NCBI GenBank assembly: GCA_937625935.1
Contig: OW569388.1
Coordinates: 336,225-400,224 of the forward strand
DNA length: 64,000 nucleotides
Source of the DNA: Tetramitus jugosus
Taxonomy: Eukaryota > Heterolobosea > Eutetramitea > Acrasida > Vahlkampfiidae
Direction of reading: 5' to 3'
Numbering within the stretch: position 1 is the first letter of the stretch; every line of letters starts with the position of its first letter. This document shows, piece by piece, positions 8,071 to 18,280 of this stretch. The notes under the pieces are model-generated. The model did not search any database, was not told the DNA's origin, and saw only the letters and a list, made by a program, of their open reading frames with translations. The position numbers were made by a program, and so were the translations under genes.

Positions 8071-9412
8071 TTATTGATGACGAGCAATTTTGGCAGGAGG
8101 TTCCACTTCGTCGTCGTCTACATTATCTTCGATAACCTCCTCACTTGAACCTTTCTTCTCAAGGCGCTCCTTGTGAAAGTCTGCCAATGTCTTACCCAAA
8201 GCTTTCGTGATGGAAGCATCATTCGCACCAATGAAGAAGTTGAATGACTTTCGGACACAAGCGCAAATGTTGTTTACCAATTGACGATCCAATCTAATCC
8301 TATCTGTGCCTGTATATCCAGGACGACTGTAAGACACGTTTACCAAATCCAACTGGCAATCGGAGGCGACAATTTCCAAGAAGGCCTTGAGAACCACATT
8401 CGGTTGGGAAAGACTCAACTTGTGGTGTTGCTCGGGAGTTGTTTTGTAAAACTTGTTGTTGAACTTGAACCCAGTTTCAAAGTTCAGTGACTGGCACTTT
8501 TTTTCCCTGAGTCACTTCAGCCATCTTTTCTATCACTGTCTTTTGGGTCTTCATGAACCATGCTTCAAAGACCTTCAAGTTCTCCAGTCTCTCCAGAGCT
8601 TCAACCAATCTTCTTTGTGCATCCTTGCCTCGTTCAAATTCTTCCACCGGTACCGTGACAAACCCACTATCTTGTGTAGGAGGCACCTGATCTGATTGAC
8701 GCAATTGAGGTTCTTGCGTTTGAGTAAGAACCACTGGTGGAGGAGCGATGGTTTGGGAGCTCCCTCTGACATCGAAGAATTCATCCACATGCTTAAAGCG
8801 CTCCCTATCCTCATTAGAACTACTCTTGGTGAATTCATCTTGGTCTACAATGAGAACTTTATCCCAACCGACGACAGAACCAACGCATACCGGCTCTGTC
8901 TCCTCTGGAAGATAAAAATCTGAGGCGAACTGAGCATTAATGAAAATGATGGAGACAGTCACTTTGTCCTCCTGAGTGCTGGGGATGTCACCGCAGATAT
9001 TTGCACTTCCAAAATGCGCTCCATCTGCGCACAGCAGCTCGACACGACTACCGTCTTGCAAGAGTGATGGCTTGAATTTTGTCAGGTTAGTAGTACCTGA
9101 TGAGGAAGTTGCCCCTTTCTTTGTGTTGGCAGATGGTTCGACAGGTAGTTGTCTTACAAAAGGTAGACACTCTACCTTGTACTCCTTGAGTTTCTTGGCC
9201 AAATCGTCATACGAGAGTCCAGTAAACTTTTTTTCATTCTTGTTTTTTTGTATTACTTTGTCCTTTGAGGACAGCCATACATACAGCAGTTGTTTTTTGG
9301 ACAGTTTGCTGTAGTTGTTGTTGGAGTCCTGTGACAAGAAGGTGATGAGAGCTAAACGATCTGCGGACGAAAACTTCTCCACATGAAGAGTTTTGTATGT
9401 TCTAGTGCTCAT
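8071..9412 (-). CDS. Transposon accessory protein, possible BEN-like C-terminus, one frame break
   Basis: ATG at 9412. The first frame runs to 8477 (311 residues), and a second frame continues to 8071 without an ATG. They meet at a run of seven T (8498-8504), where one base too many breaks the frame, so this is one gene of about 446 residues. The middle holds a beta-rich segment with LLCADGAHFG and FYLPEETEPVC. A linker rich in Gln, Pro and Thr follows, then a helical segment. The C-terminal 100 residues (VVLKAFLEIV, LDRQLVNNICACVRKSF, ITKALGKTL) loosely resemble a BEN DNA-binding domain; this is a weak call. Divergent transcription with the transposase (123 bp apart) suggests a DNA-binding partner or regulator. 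Not otherwise recognised. Confidence 0.55.
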
Positions 9413-9535
9413 GTTTGTTCAATTTAAGTGTGTTTCGTCTTCAAGACAAAGCTCCGACTTCAGCCGCTCGTGGATACAATAAATCACAATTCTCAAAGTT
9501 TCTCACTCAAAAAACCTACAAGCACGTCCATTTAT

Positions 9536-12166
9536 ATGAAATATCGAACGACAAGAACAAGAACTAGGCGACAAGTGTTGTTGAACATGTTGGAAAATCC
9601 AACATATAGCTTTGTTGATCATCAATATGATTGTTGCTCCTCAACAGTCCAAACAACACCCAACACTCCACTGATCACCACTGCCGTGCCCTCTATCCAA
9701 TGCCAAACAACTGATTTTGGTGGTAGTGAACCAATGCTTGGTGATGAAGAGTTCATCGAAGCCAAACTCTCGTCCGTTGATGTAGAAGACTTGGCTCAAG
9801 CTCGACCCGTGCTCGAGATGCAAGAATCAAGGTCAGTCATCGGAGATGATTACACCAATGGAATCTCCACGATTCATAGTGATGATCCACTATGGGATCA
9901 AAAGGTGTGTCTATATCTTCCCATTTCTTTGTATACTGCTTACACTTTGATTTTGTATCTCATGGTCCAACTCAATCTGAGCAAGTCAGGTTTGGAAAAG
10001 TTGTTGACCTTCCTCCAGGCGTTTCTTCCCAAGAACAATGCTCTAGTGACATCCAAGCACAAGTTTTTCAAGTGCCTTGCTCACCACTCAAGAATGAACA
10101 AGATTTACTTTTGTCGCGAGCACAATTTTGTGACGGGCAACAGTGTTTGCAAGCACAATAGGAATTGTGCCATGGAGTATTTCCTTTGGAACAATCCGGT
10201 CCAGCAGTTTGTTGACAGAATGAAAGTGGACAAAGGGTTTTACACTCTCGCCCAGCACTATCGCCTGAGGCATTGTAAATCATCTGATATGATTAGTGAT
10301 GTTTATGACGGTGAAGTTTACAAGAGAATTGCTGCTCCTGTGACAAAAACCAGAGGGGGCTACTCCTTTCTGGTGAATTATGACGGTGCCACAAAGTGGA
10401 AGAGCAGTCTCGTTACTGCCATTCCCATTTTCATGGTGTGCAACGAGCTGCCTTTCAACGAGAGGATGAAGATTGAAAATGTCATCTTCTGTGGCGTGTG
10501 GTTTGGCAAGAACAAGCCAACATCGAACATTTTGTTCTCGGTGCTAGCAACTGAATTGAAGGAGGCTGATCAAGGTATTAGAGGGCAGGATGCACACGGT
10601 AAAGAAGAGTTGTTCCGGCTCCGATGTATCAACTCTTGTTGCGGTCTACCGGCTAAAGCAGGTTTGTTCATGCAACAACAACACGGTGGAAGGGGCGCCT
10701 GTGGATTTTGCAATCACTCTGGTTGCACTATTGATAAGAGGTTTTGTTATCCTCTGTTGAGACGATTCCAAGATTTTGTGTTTGATCACTCCCTGAGAAC
10801 AGAGACTCAAGTGAAAGAAGTGTACAACAAGTATCGAACACTACTCAGTGAAGGAGTGGCTTGGTCTGATCTACCAGTCATCAATGGACACACTGTGGGA
10901 ATGGACAAGTTTTGGAAGTATTGATATTATGCATTTGCTGGAGGGAGTATTCTCCTTGTTGATGAAGCTTTGGACAGAATCCAAGGTATGTGACGTTTCA
11001 TTGTTTACACTCATTCTCCAAGGCACATACTCTTTGTTGACAATCATTCTTCATGGCACTCATGCAGTATAACGACAGATTGGGAGCAAGAGTGAGCAAG
11101 CAGATGTGGGAGTCATTCGATCAATTGCTCCTGCAGCAACAGCTTCCATCTGTGTTTCGACGAAATCTCAGATCAATCATCAAGCATCATCGATATTTTA
11201 AAGCATCAGAGTGTCTTGTGTTCATGCTCTATACATCGAGACTTACAAAACACTTGTTTCCAGCAAACACTCCCTATTTTGACCACCACATGATTCTGGT
11301 CAATGCTCTGTATGACCTGCTTCAACCTGAACTGTCAACGCAACAATTGGATAAAGTACAAATGGAGCTGACACATTATGTGACTCAGTTCCAGGAAGTG
11401 TATGGTGATCGGTATGTTACCTTAAATGTTCATCTTCTTACCCATTTGGTTGACTGTGTGAAGAGGCATGGACCTCTCTGGTGCTACACAGCATTCCCGT
11501 TTGAGAGTTTTAACCGAGTGATTCTTCGATCCATCCACGGAACGTATCGAGTGGATCAAGGTATTTGCGAGGCTATTCCCTTGTTGCAGCATCTCGAAGA
11601 TCGCTTGAACTGCATGACACACAAAGGAACGATGAAAGTGTTACATGCAATGAGTGTAAGTAGTATGTTGTTGTCACTTTGTTCAATGAACTCAACCAAT
11701 TCTTACTTACCCTTGTAGAAGAGACGATTCGGGTCTCGCTCTGATGGTGTTCGGCTGGACGGGGTGCATGTGTTTGGAAGAGTGAAGAAAAAGGAGGAGG
11801 GCTACTACAAGTACATGAGAAAAGACTGGTATTCAATTGATGCGCTGCATGATGTAAGACAAAGGTCGTACAATAACTCCACTGTAAGGTTAAGAGATGG
11901 AAGGTATGTTGACTTGGTGTAGCTGTTTCATTTATTCTTGATCATCTAACTGTCATTGTTAAAGAGTTGTTCAAGTGGTGGGCATTCAAGTGAAAAAGCA
12001 GGAGGGAGTGTGCATCTCATTCAAGGTTTTGATGAATCAAGTGTTTCAAGGTCTTGAGCATTGCCGAGTATCGGCTATCGAAACTCCAGTGATTGTGTTT
12101 TGGAAGCAAGAGAAGGTGATTGGTTGTGTGGATTTGTTGCCCTGGCATGGAGCATTGCTGCGCTAG
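9536..12166 (+). CDS. TNP2/Transposase_21-like transposase with DUF4218-like region (four exons, one frame break)
   Basis: ATG at 9536. Exons 9536-10985, 11068-11655, 11719-11903 and 11965-12166 have GT-AG introns of 82, 63 and 61 nt and consistent phases. Conserved blocks are NYDGATKWKS and FCGVWFGKNKP (RNase H-like core), a Cys-rich CGLPAKAGL...CGFCNHSGC segment, GSIDIMHLLEGV with an Asp-x-x-His pair, and a DUF4218-like end (NVHLLTHLVDCVKRHGPLW, FPFESFNR). This is the pattern of EnSpm/CACTA-related transposases. A single extra T in the run at 10910-10913 breaks the frame just before GSIDIMH, so the copy is inactive unless that base is a sequence error. The tail after DUF4218 is family-specific and unrecognised. 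Confidence 0.8.
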
Positions 12167-12483
12167 TTTAAGTGGTAGGCGGAGAAGAGGTCACGAGACA
12201 CTTCAAAGACTTTGTTAATTTTCGATAAAAGAAAAGTTGATACTACCTTTGTTTTATTTGCTCCAAGGTTGCATGTTGTTCCGTTCATGTTAAGGAAAGT
12301 GGAAGGGGAGAACATTGCTTCATTGTTCGAAAAGTTCATACCTCGAAGATCAACCTTTCAATTTTCGACAGTGAACACTGCAAAGAAAACTAAAAAACTT
12401 ATGTGTCCACTTTGTATTGTTGAGGGGTCGACTTTTAAAAGTCATGTGGAGCTCCAACTGGGAAAATCAGAAAAACGACCGTA

Positions 12484-13090
12484 AAAGTTGGTGGTCTTCT
12501 GGAGAGATTATCAGTCAAGAAAATTGCAGCAGGAAGGCAAACAGCTTATGCAGTTGCTGAAGATGGATTCTTGTATGCTTGGGGTGACAATTCATTCGGT
12601 CAACTCGGAATCAATTCAACAATTCCAATGTCAACAACGCCTGTGAGAGTCATTGGAATTCAAAACATCACCGTGCTTTCAGCAAGTGTTTGGTCAGACA
12701 GTGTTCAAGTCACAACAAGTGATGGATTGAGTTATGCTTGGGGAAACAATGCCAACAAGCACTTGAGTTTGGAAACAACAATGTCCAAAGTGCTGTTTCC
12801 TCATCCAACTTTCAGATTCGAGAATCAAACAAGTTTCATTGTTTCATTTTCATCAGGAAGTGCTCATTCATTGATGATTTACAATGGAACATATTGTTTT
12901 GGAATTCTTTCAGATGATGAGAATGCTTGTTCAAGGAGAGGAGCATGTGTTGGGCCAGATGAATGCTTGTGTGATGAAGGATATTTGGGCAATGATTGCA
13001 GCACCAATATCTGCTTCGGAAAACACCACACTGACCCGAGAGTCTGCTCGAGTCACGGAGCATGTGTCGCCAAAATTTTTATTCGGGCAT
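12484..13090 (+). pseudogene. Fragment of an RCC1-repeat/EGF-like protein gene
   Basis: The open frame has no start. It reads two RCC1-type repeats (LYAWGDNSFGQLGIN at about 12570, LSYAWGNNANKHL at about 12730), then EGF-like modules (CSRRGACVGPDECLCDEGY, followed by CSSHGACVA). RCC1 blades followed by EGF repeats are typical of large surface or secreted proteins in amoebae. The left end is cut by the DNA transposon and the right end by a LINE fragment at about 13090, so it is a relic. A second, more decayed EGF-like relic of the same kind lies near 57.2 kb. Confidence 0.75.
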
Positions 13091-13262
13091 TTGTTGTATT
13101 AAAAAAAAAAAGGAATATTTGGACAGCTCAGCTGCACCCAAGCGTCGTGCAATTTCCCAAGACAGGTGGTAGTCCATGACATGAAGAACATGTCAGTGGG
13201 CGACATCAAGAAGCTACTGGGACCTGAGAACCCGCGGCTGACGAAAATCTGAACAGGAATAG
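13091..13262 (+). mobile_element. LINE junction fragment: poly(A) tail plus truncated ORF1 piece
   Basis: TTGTATT followed by 11 A (13095-13111) resembles the 3' end of the large LINE (TTGTATTT plus A). GGAATATTTGG (13112-13122), the exact 5' start of the LINE at 1601, follows immediately. A piece of ORF1 then reads VVVHDMKN...GDIKKLLG to a stop at about 13252, matching KVVLHGVKGKT...DIKAMLG of the intact ORF1. Most of the element between these points is deleted. Confidence 0.6.
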
Positions 13263-13341
13263 AACCAAAAACGGATAAAGCGACAACCAGTAACAAATTG
13301 TTGATAAGAGGTGTTGAAACAAAATAGAAGATATCAAGCGT

Positions 13342-13790
13342 TTACACAAGGATAACAAGTTGGAACAAACCTGCAATCAACAATGTAACGATAGATGCTG
13401 TAATCTTACTCGTACCAGAACCTTGGTACACTGGGAGTGTTGGAAATCTAAGACCAGCAGTTTTCAAAGTCCTCTCCAACTTCTTTAGATGAGCCATCAT
13501 TTCAGAATAGCACATTCTACTCATACAGCTGTCAAGATCATACATTGCTGCTTCTAAATATAACATGTTGCATTTGTTGATAGCACAAGCATGCGCCAAA
13601 CCTACCTCAGCAATATATCTTGAACCAGTAGCAGAACGATAGACACAAATTCCTTGTTCAGCTCCAGCATTACATGCACATACAGCTCTATGATCATTGC
13701 AATCAGATGTAGTTGCACACATAGTTGAAGGTACTTGTAGAGCTTGGACGACTATGTGTTTATGTGGGAGGTCCGACCACGAAACGTCAA
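13342..13790 (-). pseudogene. 3' fragment of a Cys-rich, GPI-anchored surface protein gene
   Basis: From an in-frame ATG at 13722 the frame encodes 126 residues: a Cys-rich part (CATTSDCN, CACNAGAEQGIC, CAINKCN, CMSRMC) and a hydrophobic C-terminus after GSGTSK that looks like a GPI-attachment signal. The frame is open upstream to about 13790 without a signal peptide and abuts LINE sequence, so the 5' part is missing. The large protein at 50890-52886 has similar architecture, but I see no close sequence match. Confidence 0.5.
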
Positions 13791-14005
13791 AAGATCTGCA
13801 GAGGGGCTTGAAGGTCTGATGGGAAAAGAGTAAGACTTTAGGGAGGATTATCGGGAGGAGCTGAAGCTTAGAGGACGCAAGAAGAAGGAAGCAGAGAAAA
13901 GGATGAAGGGAATCGTCGACTCAACCAAACGTGCCTGCATTAAGGCACAAGGTGTATATCAATTTGTTGTGAAGAGAAATGAAACACCGTATTAAAAACA
14001 AATTA
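13755..14005 (+). mobile_element. Diverged LINE 3'-end fragment
   Basis: With one or two stops the plus strand reads EVRPRNVKRSAEGLEGLMG, then RGRKKKEAEKRMKGIVDSTKRAC. This aligns with the end of ORF2 at 6560-6790 (VVRQPIKKSSRELLQGMMG, then MKKPLAQKKAKTYVNSVKRRC). It ends in GTATTAAAAAC, like the tail junctions of the other copies. It is an old, truncated copy. Confidence 0.55.
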
Positions 14006-14046
14006 ACGGAGAACTACGTTTTATTGAACCACACATACTCGGGCTG

Positions 14047-15057
14047 TCAACTCACGATGCATCTGGTCTTTGTTTTTGATCGTTCTAGAACTGACTGTCG
14101 ATAGCATGAGTAAAACCTTCTCAACAAGAGATCAGACATGGCAGCTAGGTTGTCATGAGTGAATTCAAAATACTCCAAAGGCAAAATGTTGAATGATTGA
14201 GTACAATCCTTGAGGAACATCTGGATTGAGATTGGTGCATCTTGTGACCAAATTCCAACACCAACAATCAATACGCCTTGGCAAACACCTGACGATTCGA
14301 GCTTGAACATGGGTTTAGCTCTTTTGAGTACGGCTAAAGCCCTCGATAAAGAGTTTGAACGATAGTAGCTACAACATGATTGAGTGGTAGAATACGTGTC
14401 TTCGTTCCACGCATCTCTCGAGTCTACTGTAACCACCATGCAATGACTCCCACGATAATACATTCTCGAAATATCTTGAGGTCGCTCCGTTTGAAATCGT
14501 CCTGGACCACTCGTCCATATTTGAAAAACCATGTCAGTTATATCTGTCTGTCTGGATGCCATAGATAAGATCAAGAAATCACGTAATGGTCGAGTAAACT
14601 GGCCAACCGTTGGTATCACGAGCGTTTTGGTCACTAGGGCATCAACCACTGGTTCGTTCAACGAGAAATCGGGCACTAAGAACAGTACCTTTAATATCAC
14701 ATACTCGTCTTCCACGAACCCGTGCATTACTCTTTCAAATGGAAGACAATGATAAAAACGTATCCAGTGACACATGTATTCTCTCATTTCATCACAAGAA
14801 CAACCACAATTTGGATCCACAAGCGCATCCGAAGTCATTCGAGCTTCTCTGTCCAGTTCCAATATTGATCCCAAATTCATTTGTTCGACAAGGGCAGAAA
14901 AATCTCTATTGATAAGTTCTTGCCAGAGAGATGAACTGCGGTTCATGTGGTCATACGCAGTGCGATTCGTTTGACAATAGTGAACCATATCAGTCACTGG
15001 AAGAAAAAGCAAAATCTGGTTCAGTTCGTCCCAGCTCACACCCGTAATCCTCAACAT
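14047..15057 (-). CDS. F-box protein with a degenerate Rab-like GTPase domain
   Basis: ATG at 15057 (preceded by AAAA on the coding strand) gives 336 residues; longer versions would need a non-ATG start inside an inverted repeat. Residues 7-55 form an F-box (WDELNQILLFLPVTDMV...LWQELINRDF), the SCF ubiquitin-ligase adaptor domain. From about residue 120 the chain follows a Rab/Ras fold: KVLFLVPDFS where the P-loop should be, VFQIWTSGPGRFQ at the DTAGQERF site, then ISRMYYRGSHCMVV, and VLIVGVGIWSQD at the NKxD site. The GKS/T of the P-loop and the NKxD motif are both absent, so it probably does not bind GTP and may act as a substrate-recognition module. It is divergent from the RCC1 gene, with 170 bp between starts. 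Confidence 0.7.
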   Translation of the reverse strand: MLRITGVSWDELNQILLFLPVTDMVHYCQTNRTAYDHMNRSSSLWQELINRDFSALVEQMNLGSILELDREARMTSDALVDPNCGCSCDEMREYMCHWIRFYHCLPFERVMHGFVEDEYVILKVLFLVPDFSLNEPVVDALVTKTLVIPTVGQFTRPLRDFLILSMASRQTDITDMVFQIWTSGPGRFQTERPQDISRMYYRGSHCMVVTVDSRDAWNEDTYSTTQSCCSYYRSNSLSRALAVLKRAKPMFKLESSGVCQGVLIVGVGIWSQDAPISIQMFLKDCTQSFNILPLEYFEFTHDNLAAMSDLLLRRFYSCYRQSVLERSKTKTRCIVS

Positions 15058-15084
15058 TTTCAGTCTTGTTGTTTTTCTGGGCAC

Positions 15085-15203
15085 TGAAAAATTCCCAAAT
15101 TCCACTTTCTTTCTCCCGAGATCTTCCAACTGAAAAGTTCGTCATTCCAAGTTTCTCAACAACAAAACAACCATTGATCCAAGTGGAATTTGGGAATTTT
15201 TCA
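15085..15203. repeat. Perfect 23-bp inverted repeat between two divergent genes
   Basis: The arm at 15085-15107 (starts TGAAAAATTCCC) is the exact reverse complement of 15181-15203 (starts AAGTGGAATTTG). The spacer is 73 nt. It sits wholly in the 170-bp gap between the F-box gene (start 15057, minus) and the RCC1 gene (start 15228, plus), one arm near each start. A shared bidirectional operator or core promoter is the simplest reading. Confidence 0.8.
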
Positions 15204-15227
15204 CAACGACAAGTAAAGTCACACAAC

Positions 15228-16649
15228 ATGGGCACAGCAGCTTCTAACATCAATTATAGTCCCTACTATTCCTCGCCGGCCTATAGTACAACTACGACCC
15301 AACTACGACAATCATCTGATGATGATGAAACTGTCAATTTCTCCAGTGACAATATTCTTGGATTTGGAAACAATGCCAAGGGTCAACTCGGTCTGGGTGA
15401 TGATCTTGTTCAGTCAAGTCTTCGAGGTGTACACTCGGTACAGTACCATCATGTGAATCGAGAGGTCAATCTGGTGGCTACAGGTGGTTACTTTACAATA
15501 CTGGTGACTGGAACAAGGAATCAGCAAATGTTTGTCTGCGGAGAGAACAGTTATGGTCAATTGTTTATGAACCCAGAAACAGTGACAAAATTGACAACGT
15601 TTTCAGAGTTGGATGCGTCGCAACATCCTTGGTTGAAGCGAGGTGTTCGTGCCATTGGATGCGGTAGAACATGTACTATTCTTGTCACCATGGACCATCG
15701 TATTGTGAGTGTTGGGTCGAATTATGATGGTCAACTCGGTAGAACCGATTGTACTGCGGCTTTTGAGTGCAGTGAGCCACTAGGAGATGGATCTCTGGAA
15801 TTTGTAAAGGTGGCTTGTGGTATGAGGCACTCACTATTGTTGACAAGTGATGGAAGAGTGTTGTGCGCAGGGTCCAAGGGTTATTGCTCCACTGTTCCAG
15901 TAGGCAAAGCAGTGCCTGGATATGATGGTTGGAGATTTTTCCAGGATTTCGATTTGCCAAGGGATGGTTCTCCAGCTGCAAACAGCATCCAACCCACGGT
16001 TTTCGACCGATTCTTGAAGGGCCGTTCTTCGAGGAGTCCGAAGAGTGTGACAGATATTGCATGTGGTTTGTACTTTTCTGCCTTTTTGGTTGATAATCGT
16101 CAAGTATACGTATGTGGGTTCAATCGCGCAGGTGGACCCCAAAACAATACTCCAACATTGCTGTTCGATGCAACAACTGTTGGCTCTCAAGGTATCAAGT
16201 GTATGACTTGTGCAGGTAGAACTCTTGTGGTTCTTACAGAGGAAGCCGAAGTGTACATTCATGGTGAAGCACTAGCTTTCAATCACGAGTATCAAACAAT
16301 GACACACGTCTCCTATTCTTCACTCGGCATTCCACCCATTGATATTCGTTTGATTGCTGGTGGTGAACAACACATGATTTTTGTGACCTCCCAAAACCAT
16401 GTTTATGTGTGTGGCACGAACTCCTTTGGTCAACTGGGAGAGAACGTTTATACGACACAACACTTGGCCATTGGTCCATTGCGCGACATTAATCATAAGC
16501 TTGAACTTCATCGGAGAGAAGTGTTCCATGTGTGTTGTGGTGCCTACTTTACTCTTGTTGTATTGAAACGTCCGGTCAAGAATGAAAGACTGTGGACGTA
16601 TTGTCTGAAACAACAACTCACCGAAGTTGAAGTTTTCACACAGCACTAG
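15228..16649 (+). CDS. RCC1-repeat (beta-propeller) protein
   Basis: ATG at 15228, 473 residues. It has repeated RCC1 signatures: ILGFGNNAKGQLGLG, FVCGENSYGQLF, IVSVGSNYDGQLG, YVCGFNRAGGP and VYVCGTNSFGQLG, each followed by a G(C)G...H/T...L blade element. This makes a six- to seven-bladed propeller with no other domain. It begins MGTAAS, a good N-myristoylation signal, so membrane association is possible. RCC1 proteins are guanine-exchange factors or binding platforms, and this one cannot be assigned a partner. It is transcribed divergently from the F-box gene. Confidence 0.85.
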   Translation: MGTAASNINYSPYYSSPAYSTTTTQLRQSSDDDETVNFSSDNILGFGNNAKGQLGLGDDLVQSSLRGVHSVQYHHVNREVNLVATGGYFTILVTGTRNQQMFVCGENSYGQLFMNPETVTKLTTFSELDASQHPWLKRGVRAIGCGRTCTILVTMDHRIVSVGSNYDGQLGRTDCTAAFECSEPLGDGSLEFVKVACGMRHSLLLTSDGRVLCAGSKGYCSTVPVGKAVPGYDGWRFFQDFDLPRDGSPAANSIQPTVFDRFLKGRSSRSPKSVTDIACGLYFSAFLVDNRQVYVCGFNRAGGPQNNTPTLLFDATTVGSQGIKCMTCAGRTLVVLTEEAEVYIHGEALAFNHEYQTMTHVSYSSLGIPPIDIRLIAGGEQHMIFVTSQNHVYVCGTNSFGQLGENVYTTQHLAIGPLRDINHKLELHRREVFHVCCGAYFTLVVLKRPVKNERLWTYCLKQQLTEVEVFTQH

Positions 16650-17172
16650 AAACAACTGTGTTGGTGATTGACGTCTGAGAGATTAGTTTCGGAAACCATA
16701 CGGCCTGAGATAAAAATCTCTGGTCTTTATTCCTTTCTTCCCATCTCCTTCCTTTTGGTGAAGATGCAGGACTCGCGGCTTTTCTTTGATTTGACCACGT
16801 TTGTATCGAGATATCGGAATTTTATTGTCTAATCGTTGGTGACGTCTCTTGCATTTTGCTGACATCGCAAATTACTAATCTGGAACGTTCCACCAAAAAG
16901 AATTGGGCTTTTCGCTGTTCTAGCGTCGGGTCATCGCGAGCGCACATGGAAAATAACCAGAGGGGCTTTGAAGCTGAGCTACCTTTCAATCTTTGCATAA
17001 AAACCCAACAGCCACACTACCACCTTTCCTCCCAACAACAAAAACCAACCACCACCACTCATCACCCACACTCACTCACAACCACTCACCCATAACCATA
17101 ACCCTATCATCCTATCTTACCATCCAAAAGCTAAAGCTAAAACTATTACTTTCACACAACCAACACTCAAAC
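16650..17172. promoter_or_regulatory. Intergenic region and 5' leader of the cyclin gene
   Basis: No gene is seen. GCATAAAAAC at about 16997 is a TATA-like element. It is followed by a strongly C/A-rich stretch (CAC/ACC repeats, 17010-17110) up to the cyclin ATG, which looks like a transcribed leader with little secondary structure. The left part (16680-16860) holds a minus-strand ORF of 60 codons that I do not trust. Confidence 0.4.
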
Positions 17173-18280
17173 ATGCACTCCAAAAATAATCAACAACAAC
17201 TAGAACTAGAGCAACAACAACAGCAACAACATAAAGAACGTGCTCTGAAACAATTACATTATCAGATGGCACAAGAACAACATGAAGAAGAGATTTCACG
17301 GAGAGAGCTATACCATGCGAATCAACACTTGTTGAAACATGGATATTTTGGAATGACTCAATATGAATTTTTTTACACATTTGTGTGTTCACTGTTGGAA
17401 GTGGCTGGACAAGGTGATGAAACTCAAAAATTGATACACAATAACAACAAGAAGAAGAAGAGCACGGTAGCAAAATTGTTCACTTGTACGGATTGGGAGA
17501 CGATTGATCTTTTCACCTATGCGGAAAGGTAAGATTTTGTCCATTTTTCACCAAAGATTTTTTTTACGGTGTCGCGCATTTTTTCGTTTCCGCGGAATAA
17601 TGCTTTGACCCAAAATATCCGTAGTGACGTGAACCGTTTTCTAACCCGAATACCAAAAATAATTTCTCCTCTACTACAGAATATCCAGGTTTAGCTTTTG
17701 CGGACCAGAAATTTACGTGGCATCTCTCATTTACATTGATCGCCTCATGATGGCCAATTTTGAGGTTAGCTCTCAAACGATTCACAAGATTCTGCTCACA
17801 AGCATTGTCATTGCAAGCAAGTTCTTTGATGAAAAATACTTTGACAATGTCTACTTTGCTAGAGTAGGTGGTGTCTCAACCAAGGAGTTCAATCGATTGG
17901 AAATTGAGTTTTTAAAGCTCATTGACTATCGATTGCACATTTTGCCTCATGAGTTTACACAGTACACTGACTCTCTGTTGCATCTATTGTCATTGATTAT
18001 CAATAACAGTAACAATAACAACAACAATAATGCATCACATAGTGAGTCAGAAAGTGTCTCTACTGATCATGATACTGATGAACAAGAAAATGGCAGTCAT
18101 CATTCAGCTGGAGAAGAAGAATCAGAAGAGATTGCTGATGACTCTGAACACACAAGTGATGAATATGACTATTTTACAAGCAATGAGGAAGAAGAAGAAG
18201 AAGTGGATCATGACGGCTATTATCATCATCATCACTCGACAACACAAGAACAACAGCACAATTTTGTTTTTGCGTGCTAA
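17173..18280 (+). CDS. Pho80-type (cyclin P/U) cyclin
   Basis: Exons 17173-17528 and 17680-18280 (intron 151 nt, GT-AG) give 318 residues. A poly-Gln N-terminus precedes the cyclin box, which reads FCGPEIYVASLIYIDRLM, then LLTSIVIASKFFDEKYFDNVYFARVGG, then FNRLEIEFLKLIDYRLHI. The KFxDDxxxxN-type core and EFLxxIDyxLxI ending identify the Pho80-like family, which partners Pho85/CDK5-like kinases in nutrient and cell-cycle signalling. The C-terminal 100 residues are Asn/Ser/Glu/Asp and His runs, a low-complexity tail. The intron splits an Arg codon just before the cyclin core, and the joined frame is continuous. Confidence 0.85.

Larger units (their letters stand above)
7904..12494. mobile_element. 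DNA transposon of the CMC/TNP2-like type (approximate limits)
   Basis: Two divergent genes (8071-9412 minus; 9536-12166 plus), one of them a TNP2-like transposase, form a two-gene unit as in CACTA/EnSpm-like elements. Its right side cuts into an RCC1/EGF gene fragment that begins at about 12484. Candidate termini are CCACCAAC at 7904-7911 and its inverse GTTGGTGG at 12487-12494. Each side also holds an ACTTTTAAAAGT palindrome (7983-7994 and 12430-12441). The terminal match is short and I see no clear target duplication, so the limits are tentative. The stretch 12167-12483 has no recognised gene. Confidence 0.5.

Noticed and set aside
9900-9985. Intron in the transposase at GTGTGT near 9905
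   Set aside because: The frame stays open and the translated segment fits the conserved helical region of the transposase family, so no intron is needed.
15058-15129. Longer N-terminus of the F-box protein
   Set aside because: It would need a TTG start and would translate one arm of the inverted repeat; the ATG at 15057 has a good A-rich context.
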